In this document: in pieces, positions 8,066 to 15,976 of the stretch
How the letters are laid out: each line of letters opens with the position of its first letter
How positions within the stretch are numbered: position 1 is the stretch's first letter
Assembly (NCBI GenBank): GCA_026913215.1
Contig: JAPTYK010000002.1
Location: 496,001 to 560,000, forward strand
DNA: 64,000 nucleotides
Origin: Streptomyces diastatochromogenes
Lineage (GTDB): Bacteria > Actinomycetota > Actinomycetes > Streptomycetales > Streptomycetaceae
Direction of reading: 5' to 3'
Notes under the pieces: generated by a model
The model's input: only the letters and a program-made list of their open reading frames with translations
Told to the model about the DNA's origin: nothing
Database searches by the model: none
Program-made: the position numbers and the translations under genes

Positions 8066-9331
8066 TCAGCGCGCTGTGTGCCCGTCGAGCAGCACGGGCA
8101 GTGTGCGGTGCCCGTTGGAGATGAGTGAGTCGACCGGTTCCAGTTCCGTCCCCGGCAGCAGCGCGAGGTGGGGGAAACGTTCGAACAGCGCGCGGAGGGC
8201 GGTGCGTGCCTCCAGGCGGGCCAGTGGTGCGCCGAGGCAGAAGTGTGGGCCGTGGCCGAAGGCGAGGTGGTCCTTCACCGGGCGGGTGACGTCGAAGACG
8301 TGGCCGTCCTGGCCGTAGCGCACGGGGTGGCGTCCGGCGGCGGCGTAGGACGCCAAGATCGCCTCGCCCTGGCGGATCGTCACTCCGCCCGGCAGCTCGA
8401 TGTCCTGAACGGCGTAGCGCAGCGGCAGGTGCGCCACCGGGGCGTCGCGGCGCAGAGCCTCCTCGACGACGTCGTCCCAGCTCGCCTTGCCCGTCTTGAC
8501 GAGGGCGAGCTGCTCGGGGTGGGTGAGCAGCAGTGCGATGGCGTTGTCGATCAGGTTGACAGTGGTCTCGTAGCCGGCCGAGATGATCAGTAGCAGGGTG
8601 TCGCGCAGTTCCTCCTCGGTGAGGGCGCTGCCGTCGGTCTCGGTGTCGCGGGCGGCGATCAGCAGGGAGGTCATGTCGTCCTTGGGCTGCTCGCGCTTGG
8701 CCGCGATCAGTTCGTCCAGCATCGCGTAGAACGCCGCCGCGTTGGCCGCGGCCTCCTCGGGGCTGAGGACGGTGGAGAAGACCCGGTCGACGTGGTGGCG
8801 GAACCGGTTGCGCAGTTCGTCGGGCAGGCCGAGCAGGTGGCCGATCACCTGGATCGGCAGCGGGTAGGCCAGGTGCTCGCGCAGGTCCACCGCTGTACCG
8901 GGCTCGTTGGCCGCGATCCGGTCGAGCAGGGCGGCGGTCAGTTCTTCGATCCGTTCGCCGAGGGCCGTGACCTGGCGGGTGGAAAACGCGGATCCGACCA
9001 GGCGGCGCAGCCGGCGGTGCTCCGCGCCGTGCGCGGTGAACATGTTGCGCGAGGTCACCCACAGGGCCAGCGGCCAGTTCGGCACCACCTCGTCGAAGGC
9101 CGGCCAGTGCTGCGGCCCGTCCTTGGAGACGCGTGGGTCCCGGGTCAGCTCCTCCAGCAGCTCCGGATCGGCCACCGCCCAGGCCTGCACACCGAGGATG
9201 TCGACAGGCGTGGCCGGGCCGCGCGCGAACAGCTCGGCGCTCTCGGCGTCCCGGCCCCGCCCGGTCGGGTCCAGCACGAGGCGCGGGCAGCCCTGAGGTT
9301 GCGCTAACTGGTCGTCCATCTGGTCGTCCAC
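8066..9331 (-). CDS. Cytochrome P450 with a TTA codon
   Basis: 421 residues from GTG 9331; this start has AAGGAG five bases upstream, whereas the ATG twelve bases later is too far from it. All class I bacterial P450 landmarks are present: the I-helix AGYETT oxygen-binding motif, the K-helix ExxR (EEALRR), and the heme-thiolate loop FGHGPHFCLGAPLARLE near residue 360. The protein is soluble, and no ferredoxin or reductase gene is adjacent. Codon 9 is TTA (9307-9305), so translation should depend on the bldA leucyl-tRNA and be confined to development or secondary metabolism. It resembles CYP107-type secondary-metabolism P450s. It sits about 24 kb from the PTM cluster, so I do not assign it there. 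Confidence 0.95.
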   Translation of the reverse strand: MDDQMDDQLAQPQGCPRLVLDPTGRGRDAESAELFARGPATPVDILGVQAWAVADPELLEELTRDPRVSKDGPQHWPAFDEVVPNWPLALWVTSRNMFTAHGAEHRRLRRLVGSAFSTRQVTALGERIEELTAALLDRIAANEPGTAVDLREHLAYPLPIQVIGHLLGLPDELRNRFRHHVDRVFSTVLSPEEAAANAAAFYAMLDELIAAKREQPKDDMTSLLIAARDTETDGSALTEEELRDTLLLIISAGYETTVNLIDNAIALLLTHPEQLALVKTGKASWDDVVEEALRRDAPVAHLPLRYAVQDIELPGGVTIRQGEAILASYAAAGRHPVRYGQDGHVFDVTRPVKDHLAFGHGPHFCLGAPLARLEARTALRALFERFPHLALLPGTELEPVDSLISNGHRTLPVLLDGHTAR

Positions 9332-9682
9332 AACAACTCCTTCATGCGGGGTCGGGCTCGTACAGCATGTCCTTTCGCACCTGAGGAACGTGCCAAACCC
9401 CCGGCTCCTGCCGACGCCTCCGCCCGCTCCGACGCGGGCGCCGGATCCGACGGCCGTCGTTGTCCGCTCTCGTCCGTTGGCCGCCCTGCCTCTGTGCCGT
9501 GGATCGACCGGCCGACAGGGATCAGATCTGCCTCCATGAAGGCTTCGAAGGCGAGGCGAACGCGGAAGGCTTCGACGCGCCGCGGCGCTACAGCCTGTCC
9601 GGCGGATCTTGAGCGAGCGGTTTGTTGCGCCCACCCGCCCCGCCTGTTGCGCTGTCAGCTCCGTTCGCTAAGGTCTGCAGCC
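9332..9682. other. Divergent intergenic region, 351 bp
   Basis: This holds the outward promoters of the P450 (minus) and the DinB-like gene (plus). The P450 ribosome-binding site is at 9337-9342. I see no convincing small gene. Open frames are arginine/alanine/proline-rich shadows of GC-rich DNA. Confidence 0.45.
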
Positions 9683-10234
9683 ATGATCGAGAGCAAGACC
9701 GAGCCTTGGCCGGAACCTCCCCTCGCCGGCACCGAGGCCGCAGCGATCCTCGGCACCCTCGAACGTCAGCGGGCCACCCTTGCCTGGAAGTGCTCCGGCC
9801 TGGACGCCGCCGGTCTTCGCGCCACGCTCGGCACGTCCGCCATCACTTTGGGCGGCCTCCTCAAGCACCTGGCGCACGTCGAAGACAGCCACTTCGCCCG
9901 GTTGTGGCTCGGATCCCCCGTCGGTGCTCCCTGGGACGCCGTCGACTGGGACAGCAAGCCCGACTGGGACTACCGCTCCGCCGCCGAGGACACCCCCGAT
10001 CAGCTGCGCGTTCTCTGGCAGGATTCGGTCGCCCGTTCACGTGCCATCGTCGACGAGGCTCTCAGCGCGGGCGGCCTGGACCAACTCGGCGCCTACACCA
10101 CTCGTAGCGGCGAACGCCCCAACCTCCGCCGCATCCTCCTCGACCTCATCGAGGAGTACGCCCGCCATGCCGGTCACGCCGACCTCATCCGTGAATCCGT
10201 CGACGGGCTCACGGGCGAGGACCCGCCGAGGTGA
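9683..10234 (+). CDS. DinB family protein (DUF664)
   Basis: 183 residues from ATG 9683. The four-helix DinB/DUF664 fold is indicated by the LAWKCSGLDAAGLRATLGTS opening and by the conserved GLLKHLAHVEDSHFARLW helix, which supplies the first His. The C-terminal LDLIEEYARHAGHADLIRE helix supplies the His pair (HAGH). The three histidines form the usual metal site. Members include mycothiol- and bacillithiol-dependent transferases, and actinobacterial proteins of this subgroup are candidates for mycothiol-S-transferase activity, but the substrate is unknown. It is transcribed away from the P450. Confidence 0.9.
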   Translation: MIESKTEPWPEPPLAGTEAAAILGTLERQRATLAWKCSGLDAAGLRATLGTSAITLGGLLKHLAHVEDSHFARLWLGSPVGAPWDAVDWDSKPDWDYRSAAEDTPDQLRVLWQDSVARSRAIVDEALSAGGLDQLGAYTTRSGERPNLRRILLDLIEEYARHAGHADLIRESVDGLTGEDPPR

Positions 10235-10339
10235 ACTGAACCATGGCGTGGAGCGTTCATCGGCCTTCGTCACGCTCACTCTGCCGAGGGCGAGTTCCTG
10301 CCGAGTAACCACGGTCGGAGCCGTAAACGGATGGCGGCG

Positions 10340-10700
10340 TGAACTGTATGCCGTGTCGCCGCCCGGGTGATCCGGCCGGGTGCGTGGCCGTCCGCCCTGC
10401 GGGCGGGGCACCCGGATCCGTTGGAGGACCTCGATCATCTGCGGGGCGTCGCCCCACTGGCCGGGCGTGAGGAGGACGGCCATCGGCCGGCATCCGCCCT
10501 CACCTGCGAGGTCGGCCTCGGTCCGGACGGCACACAGGATCCGGTCCCACGTGCCGTCCGCCGACCAGCGCCGACGCCGTCCGTAGATGGTCTTCCAGTT
10601 GCCGAAACGCTCGGGAAGGTCCCGCCACGGTACGCCCGGCCGCCTCCGGAATGCCGATCGACCTCGGGGAGGAGTGGACCGATCGCCTTGACCGAGTCGA
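10340..10700 (-). pseudogene. IS5 family transposase remnant, catalytic core deleted
   Basis: On the minus strand the order is: a GPLLPEVDRHSGGG piece (N-terminal helix region), GVPWRDLPERFGNWKTIYGR and RRRRWSADGTWDRIL. The sequence then jumps to the late segment (LTPGQWGDAPQMIEVLQRIR, RVPRPQ, GGDTAYSSRR). The DxTxxRAHQHAAGAR block, with the first catalytic Asp, is missing between 10500 and 10480, and the sequence downstream of about 10340 is unrelated. The copy is internally deleted and truncated at both ends. The rest of 10235-10997 shows no gene. Confidence 0.8.
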
Positions 10701-10997
10701 GGCTCTCGCCGTCAGCAAGTAGATCTCGGCTGAGGACCGCAGCCGCCTCGCGGCGGTCCCCGAGGTCGTGGTTCTGACGCACCTGATCCTCGACCCGCCC
10801 CACCCACAGCCGCTCTCGATCCCGAAGAGCTCTAGCTGGCGACAACCGCCGAGCTGGGCCGACGATTCGCGCGGATCTACACCACCCTCGGAACCCAGGA
10901 CCCCCTCTGTCGCAGGTGCTGCCTCTATCGAGATCGAGATCAAGGTCACGACGGGCCTGTCTCGGAGCCGGGTGTGAGCTTGTGACAAGATCGCGGG

Positions 10998-11408
10998 ATG
11001 CTGCGACTCACCGATTTCATTATCGACTGCCCAGACACGATGAAGCTGGCGGCTTTCTACTCCGAGGTGACGGGCCGTCCGGTCAAGGAAGGCAGCTCCG
11101 AGGACTGGGCTGGCATCCAGTTCGGCGAGATCGAGCTGGCGTTCATCCGGGTGGACGACTACCGCGCTCCGCAGTGGCCCGACAGCGAGCACCCCAAGCA
11201 GTTCCACCTCGACTTCGAAGTGGACGAGATCACGTCCGAGCAGCGCCGCGTCCTCGACCTCGGCGCGACGCTGAAGCAGGACTTCATCGGCCCCAACGGC
11301 TACGGTTGGCAGGTCTACACCGATCCGATCGGCCACCCCTTCTGCCTGTGCCGCAACAAGGGCGTCGTCTGGACCGACCAGGGCCCGGTCTGGCCCAAGC
11401 GCGGCTAA
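10998..11408 (+). CDS. VOC family protein (glyoxalase/bleomycin-resistance fold)
   Basis: 136 residues from ATG 10998. The two beta-alpha-beta-beta-beta modules are recognisable: LTDFIIDCPDTMKLAAFYSE (first strand, helix) and FHLDFEVDE (second module start). The C-terminal strand is YTDPIGHPFCLC, the typical DPxGxxFxL ending of VOC proteins. Metal-binding residues are not fully conserved, so the catalytic reaction is open: dioxygenase-like, lyase-like or a binding protein. The TAA stop (11406-11408) falls inside a 16-bp direct repeat shared with position 12940. Confidence 0.9.
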   Translation: MLRLTDFIIDCPDTMKLAAFYSEVTGRPVKEGSSEDWAGIQFGEIELAFIRVDDYRAPQWPDSEHPKQFHLDFEVDEITSEQRRVLDLGATLKQDFIGPNGYGWQVYTDPIGHPFCLCRNKGVVWTDQGPVWPKRG

Positions 11409-11428
11409 TCAGATTCCGGTGAATCGTT
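11405..11428. repeat. Left copy of a composite repeat flanking an IS5 copy
   Basis: Bases 11405-11420 (ctaatcagattccggt) recur in direct orientation at 12940-12955. Bases 11416-11428 (ccggtgaatcgtt) recur inverted at 12920-12932. The inverted pair brackets the IS5 transposase copy and a hypothetical gene, so it could be the terminal inverted repeat of a larger element. Confidence 0.75.
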
Positions 11429-11468
11429 ATTCGAGAACCGAACCGCCTTCCTTGATCGTTTGGGTGGC

Positions 11469-12354
11469 GTGGGACGTGGCGATCTGACGAACGAGGAGTG
11501 GGCGAGACTCTTGCCGCACCTGCCTGCCAACGGTGGGCGGGGCAGGCAGTGGCGTGACCACCGTCGTGCGCTGAATGGCATCTACTTCCGCGAGCGCACG
11601 GGCGTCCCCTGACGGGATCTGCCCGTGCGTTACGGGAAGTGGAAGACCGCCTATGAACGCCATCGCCGCTGGTCGGCGGACGGGACCTGGGACCGGATCC
11701 TGAAGGCCGTCCAGACCCATGCCGACGCGGAGAGCCGTCTGGACTGGAGCCGGGTCAGCATTGACTCAACCACCTGCCGGGCCCATCAGCACGCCGCAGG
11801 AGCAAGGAAGGCCACCCCGACCATCGGCTCAAAAAAAAGGGGCCGTCCCGGCCCGCCACCGCGCGGACGAGGCACTCGGACGATCCTGCGGTGGCCTGAC
11901 GAGCAAGATTCACCGGGCCGGCGAAGGCCGTCGCCGCCCACTCGGTCTGCTCATCACTCCCGGCCAAGCCCACGACGGAAGCATGTTCGAGCAGGTCATG
12001 GCCGAGGTCCGAGTTTCACGCCGGGACGGCGGCCACCCCCACACGCGCCCGGATGCGCTGAGCGCCGATAAGGCCTACAGCTGCCGCCGCATACGGATCT
12101 ACCTGCGCAGACGCCAGATCCCGCACAGCATCCCGGAGAAGAAGGACCAGGTGGGCCACCGGCTGGCCCGGGGCTCAGCGGGCGGCCGTCCACCCGCTTT
12201 CGATCGCACCGCGTACAAGCGCCGCAACGAGGTCGAACGCATGATCAACAGGCTGAAGGGCTTCCGCGCCGTGGCAACGCGCTACGACAAGCGCGCCTAC
12301 GTCTTCCACGGCACCGTGGCCGTCGCCGCGATTCGTCTCTGGCTCCGCGACTGA
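11469..12354 (+). pseudogene. IS5 family transposase with opal codon and one-base shift at an A8 run
   Basis: From GTG 11469 the frame gives LTNEEWARLLPHLPANGGRG and NGIYFRERTGVP, then TGA (11610-11612) at the position where IS5 transposases have Trp (GVPWRDLP). It resumes as RDLPVRYGKWKTAYERHRR and reaches the first catalytic block (VSIDSTTCRAHQHAAGARK). At the run of eight A (11831-11838) a +1 shift is needed to continue as EALGRSCGGLTSKIHRAG, then SADKAYSCRR and the catalytic Glu helix (YKRRNEVERMINRLKGFRAV), ending at 12354. Except for these two lesions the whole transposase is present. It is dead unless both are sequencing errors or are bypassed. Confidence 0.9.
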
Positions 12355-12368
12355 TGCGTCACCGCAGC

Positions 12369-12896
12369 TCAGAGCTGCGGCAGTCGGTCCGCAACTGTGG
12401 GAGAGCGTCGCTCCTCAAGCCAGAAGAGATAGACGCGGAGGTGCGATGCCAGCTCGCCGTCGAGGTATGCGGCGTACTTCAGCGCAGCGGCGGCCACACC
12501 TTGCCCTGCCTTCGCGTCGTCGGCCTCCCAGTCGGCTCGCCGGTTCGCCAGATACTCCCTGATCCGCCCTCGGTCGCGCCACCATTCCCGGACCGCTGCC
12601 GGCGTCCAGTGAGTATCGCCATCGCAACCGTAGCCGGAGAATGCCTCGGCCTCCGCGGCGTCGACCAGCTGCTGAAGCTCCTCCGGCGTCCGGGGCTGTC
12701 GGTACACGTACTCGTTGAAGTAGTCGGCCTCGTAGAGCACGAGCCCAGGCGCGTGAATACGGCCCGTGCCGCAGTTGTCGGTCTCCGCTCCATAGAACGG
12801 TCCGGGCACATTGAGCCACTTCCGATCCGACCACTGCCCGAGGAAGGCCCCTCGCGGGTCGTCGAGCAGCGGCACCGGATCGAAGTAGTCGTCCAC
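12369..12896 (-). CDS. Conserved hypothetical protein
   Basis: 175 residues from GTG 12896, opening MDDYFDPVPLLDDPRGAFLG (Met from GTG). I do not recognise a named domain. The protein is rich in Trp, Tyr and Asp, with a conserved-looking core GQWSDRKWLNVPGPFYGAET, and GYGCDGDTHWTPAAVREWWR followed by a basic helix. It is probably soluble, with no signal peptide. It lies convergent with the IS5 copy, inside the inverted 13-bp repeats, and could be a passenger or simply the flanking chromosomal gene. Similar proteins are common single-copy hypotheticals in Streptomyces. Confidence 0.7.
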   Translation of the reverse strand: MDDYFDPVPLLDDPRGAFLGQWSDRKWLNVPGPFYGAETDNCGTGRIHAPGLVLYEADYFNEYVYRQPRTPEELQQLVDAAEAEAFSGYGCDGDTHWTPAAVREWWRDRGRIREYLANRRADWEADDAKAGQGVAAAALKYAAYLDGELASHLRVYLFWLEERRSPTVADRLPQL

Positions 12897-12919
12897 GACA
12901 GAAGATTAGCCATGTCCTG

Positions 12920-12955
12920 AACGATTCACCGGGCACGGCCTAATCAGATTCCGGT
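12920..12955. repeat. Right copy of the composite repeat (inverted 13 bp plus direct 16 bp)
   Basis: aacgattcaccgg (12920-12932) is the exact inverse complement of 11416-11428. Eight bases further on, ctaatcagattccggt (12940-12955) is an exact direct copy of 11405-11420. The direct copy ends one base before the ATG of the next reading frame. Confidence 0.75.
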
Positions 12956-12956
12956 C

Positions 12957-13255
12957 ATGGAGAAGAGCGGCATCACGGTCCAGCTCACCCCCGACGGAGC
13001 CCTTGTCCTCTCGGACTGGCTGGAGCGAGTACAGATGACAGATCTGAGCCGCCTGGTCGACGATCCGGCCGCCTGGGCCCGATCCACAAGATCGCGGGAA
13101 CACTGGACAAAGCGCTCCCTGGAATCTTCGCCGCCGACTACGCCGACCGTCTGGAAGCTGCCCGGCACCGTCTCCGGACGGCCACGGGCAGCCTTGCCGA
13201 AGAACGAGACGGCACGGCTGAGCTGCCCTTGCCCACCACCAGCGCGCTTCCGTGA
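12957..13255 (+). pseudogene. Small conserved hypothetical gene with a one-base frameshift
   Basis: ATG 12957 opens MEKSGITVQLTPDGALVLSD. At about 13079 the frame must change by one base: adding one C to the ggccc run restores PIHKIAGTLDKALPGIFAAD, then YADRLEAARHRL, to a TGA at 13253-13255. The joined product would be about 99 residues. The second half is helical and typical of small Streptomyces hypotheticals found next to transposases or restriction genes. The single missing C matches the error pattern seen across the window, so the gene may really be intact. Function unknown. Confidence 0.6.
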
Positions 13256-13257
13256 AA

Positions 13258-13306
13258 GCCATGTCGTTTGAGAACGTCGGCCCTCGCCGTTCTCAAACGA
13301 CATGGC
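13258..13306. terminator. Perfect 19-bp inverted repeat, probable bidirectional terminator
   Basis: gccatgtcgtttgagaacg (13258-13276) is followed, after an 11-base loop, by its exact inverse complement (13288-13306). It starts three bases after the preceding stop codon, as expected for a terminator. There is no T tract, which is common for Streptomyces terminators. An alternative is the joined ends of a lost mobile element. Confidence 0.7.
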
Positions 13307-13544
13307 AAACCCGACGGGTCAGCGGCCCACGATCTGTCAGCTGCACTGCGACAGGACACGGACCGGTTGGAACGTAGGAGTGGATGGATGGAGGGATGGA
13401 TGGGCGTGGCTGCGGAGCGGGAGTGCTGGGAGCTGCGGGCCCGCGAAGGCCCCGTCTGCCTGACGGGCGACCTTGCGCGCTTCGACCGGAACCGCCGTGG
13501 TTGCTCATTGATCGCCAGTGGGAAGTGGACAGTCCGGTACCCGG

Positions 13545-14714
13545 CTACTTGGGCCTCTCGGTTGCCGTGGCGCTGGCGCAGACGGGACGGGTGCGGGCGG
13601 CGTAGGAGCGGGCGGCCACGATGAGGCCGATGCCCAGGCCTGCGAACGCCAGGCCGCCGAACTCGGCAAACCAGGTGATCCCCGAGCTGGTGGTGAACGG
13701 CGGGTCCGGCTTGGCCCTGGGCAGCACACCGGCACCCATGAGCGGGGCCATGATGAGGAGGACGGTCCCGTACATCGCCAGCGGGATGCCGGTCAGCCAG
13801 GCCGGGATCAAGGGCAGCAGGCGCGGGACCCGTCGTCCGGACAAGAACAGCGTCCAGCGGGGGAACACCTGCCCCCACACGTACAGCAGCCCCATCAGCA
13901 GGAAGATCCCGACCGCCGCTGCCAGCACGGTCACATCGATCCCCGCCGACGCGGTCGCCTTCGCCGGCCCCGACGCGCCGACGACCGCCATCCTCCGCCA
14001 GTCATCGCCCGCGACACCGAGCGCGTCGCCGCCCAGCGTCCAGATGGTCTTGGTCCCCGCCCACGGCAGGAGTCCGCACATGAGCAGGTACACCGCGACA
14101 CGGGTCCGCCTCGGGGCCCGGGAGGCGGCCGGGTGGGCAAGCGGGCCGTCTGCCGCGCCGGCGTGCGGCCGCCCGCATCGCGGGCAGTCGCCGCGCAGCC
14201 GTCGGCGGTACGACAAGCCGACGAGGAACAGGAGGGCGGCGCCGGCCGTGTTCAGCAGCACCTGGGCCAGCCCGGTGGCGCTCTCGACCCCCGAGAGCGT
14301 CGCAATCGTCACGAAATAGATCGGCAGCCCGTTCATTCCCACGACGAACACCGGGAGCGCCACGATCAGCACCGTCGCCACCGCGACCCGGCCGAACTTG
14401 CCGATAGTTCGAGTACCGGCCAGGCAGGCACCGCCTGCCAGGAGCGCGAGAGCCGCCAGGAAGAGCTGGACCCCCGGCACGTACGCGGAGTCCTCCTTCC
14501 ATTGCACGGCGGTCCCCGTCACCGCCCAGGCGACCTCGACAGCTGCGTACAACACGCCCCAGGACGCGGCTGCCACGGGCGCCCACACGGGCCACCTTCT
14601 CCACCACAACATCCGCCCCGGGCTTGCGGTCAGCGGCTGAGCAACGCCGCCGGCTTCCGAGTTCGCAGGAACAACCACCGTGACCCCCGTATATCCGGAC
14701 TGCCGACGCTCCAA
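13545..14714 (-). CDS. Polytopic membrane protein of unknown function
   Basis: 389 residues if the TTG at 14714 is used; an ATG at 14612 (MLWWRRWPVW) is a plausible alternative start. About eight hydrophobic helices are visible, for example APVAAASWGVLYAAVEVAWA, LFLAALALLAGGACLAG, VAVATVLIVALPVFVVGM, VTVLAAAVGIFLLMGLLYVW and LAFAGLGIGLIVAAR. A cytoplasmic loop in the middle carries CPRCGRPH, which could bind zinc. No transporter or enzyme signature was recognised. Large membrane proteins of this type are common hypotheticals in Streptomyces. Confidence 0.75.
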   Translation of the reverse strand: MERRQSGYTGVTVVVPANSEAGGVAQPLTASPGRMLWWRRWPVWAPVAAASWGVLYAAVEVAWAVTGTAVQWKEDSAYVPGVQLFLAALALLAGGACLAGTRTIGKFGRVAVATVLIVALPVFVVGMNGLPIYFVTIATLSGVESATGLAQVLLNTAGAALLFLVGLSYRRRLRGDCPRCGRPHAGAADGPLAHPAASRAPRRTRVAVYLLMCGLLPWAGTKTIWTLGGDALGVAGDDWRRMAVVGASGPAKATASAGIDVTVLAAAVGIFLLMGLLYVWGQVFPRWTLFLSGRRVPRLLPLIPAWLTGIPLAMYGTVLLIMAPLMGAGVLPRAKPDPPFTTSSGITWFAEFGGLAFAGLGIGLIVAARSYAARTRPVCASATATERPK

Positions 14715-14843
14715 GATTCCGCGTCACCCGCGCTGATCACATCCGTCCCGCGGATCATCCGGCTTCCCCCGCGCGGGGGAGGCCGGATCGTGAGTGCCGG
14801 GCCGGCGGGAGGATTACGGTGCGGTGCGCCGACCGGCGGCCAC

Positions 14844-14889
14844 TGACCGCTGACCGCCGACCGCCGACCGCCGACCGCCGACCGCCGAC
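14844..14889. repeat. 7-bp tandem repeat (accgccg)
   Basis: About six consecutive copies of accgccg, the first slightly degenerate, upstream of the membrane protein gene. The rest of 14715-15059 shows no gene, apart from the decayed 3' tail of the IS481 transposase on the minus strand (about 15000-15059). Confidence 0.85.
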
Positions 14890-15059
14890 GTAACGATCGG
14901 GGCGCTTGCCGGTCGGACGGGAGTCTCGATTGGGTGATTGCGAGCAGTGGGCACATGGAGGCAGGGCCTCCTGCACAGTTCGGGGGTGGTCGAAGTCCTA
15001 CCGAGCAACAGAGAGGCCTGTTGTCTCAAGTCTGTCGCGCTGTGGGGTCGGTGGTAGTT

Positions 15060-15968
15060 TTAGTGGATGTTCCAAACGCCGAAAGCATCGCGGCGTTGGC
15101 CTTCGGAGAGCCGACTGCGGGCGTAGAGGAACTCTTCGGCGATGATCCGGTTGTAGCGTTCCACCTTGCCGTTGTGGCGAGGCGTGTACGGCGTGATGCG
15201 CTGGTGACGCGCGCCGAGCAGGGCCCGGGCGAACGCGTCGGCGCGGTAGCAGGCGCCGTTGTCCGTGACGATGCGTTCGATGTGGGTGATGCCGTGGGCC
15301 GCGAGCCAGGCTCGGGCCCGGTGCAGGAATGCGATGGCGGTGACGGCCTTCTCGTCGGGCAAGGCTTCGGCGTAGGCGAGCCGGCTGTATCCGTCGACGG
15401 CGGAGTGCAGGTAGATGTAGCCGCCCCGCGCACCCTTTGCCTTGCGTCGTTCGACGGTCTTGGCCTGGTGGCTTTCGCGTCCGTGGACTCGCCAGCCACC
15501 ACCGTCCGGGATGCGGCCGACCTTCTTCACGTCGATGTGGACCATGTGTCCCGGACGGCGGGCAGCGATCTTCCGGGGTTCCCGGTTCGTGTCGCCGCTG
15601 GGGTCGATGAACCGACGCCGGTTCAGGCCGAGGGACTGCAGATGCCGCGATACCGTGCGGCGACTGAGCGAGATTCCCTCGGCCTGGAGCTCAAAGGCGA
15701 TCCGGGACGCGGACCACTTCTCGGTACGGCGGAGAGTCTCGATCCTGGCCACGACGTCAGAACTCGTCGCCGTCGGCTGGTGCCGGGGTACTGAAGACCG
15801 GTCGAGCAGGCCGAGTTCACCGTGCTTTCGGTAGCGGTTGACCCATTTCGAAGCGCAGGCACGGGAGATTCCCGTCTCGGCCGCTACGTGGGCGATCGGG
15901 CGGTGCTGGCAACGCTGCACGAGTCGCAGCCGCCCCTCGGGGGACAGCGGAGCATTGCGGTGAAGCAC
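15060..15968 (-). mobile_element. IS481 family transposase, nonsense codon near the C-terminus
   Basis: 302 residues from 15968. The helix-turn-helix domain (VQRCQHRPIAHVAAETGISR, then WVNRYRKHG) is followed by the rve-type integrase core. HIDVKKVGRIPDGGG carries the first Asp, IVTDNGACYRAD the second Asp, and TPRHNGKVERYNRIIAEEF the catalytic Glu. IS481 proteins normally continue past VWNIH with YNYHRPH. Here the Tyr codon is TAA (15062-15060), after which NYHRPHSATD follows in frame. Only about 20 residues are lost and all catalytic residues remain, so this may still be active. It abuts the oxidoreductase gene by 8 bp, so its insertion or decay may have removed that gene's original downstream flank. 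Confidence 0.9.
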
Positions 15969-15976
15969 GGGCGTTC

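Noticed and set aside
8066..9331. Cytochrome P450 as the missing PTM tailoring gene
   Set aside because: It lies about 24 kb from the PTM cluster, with many IS copies between and no coupling to it.
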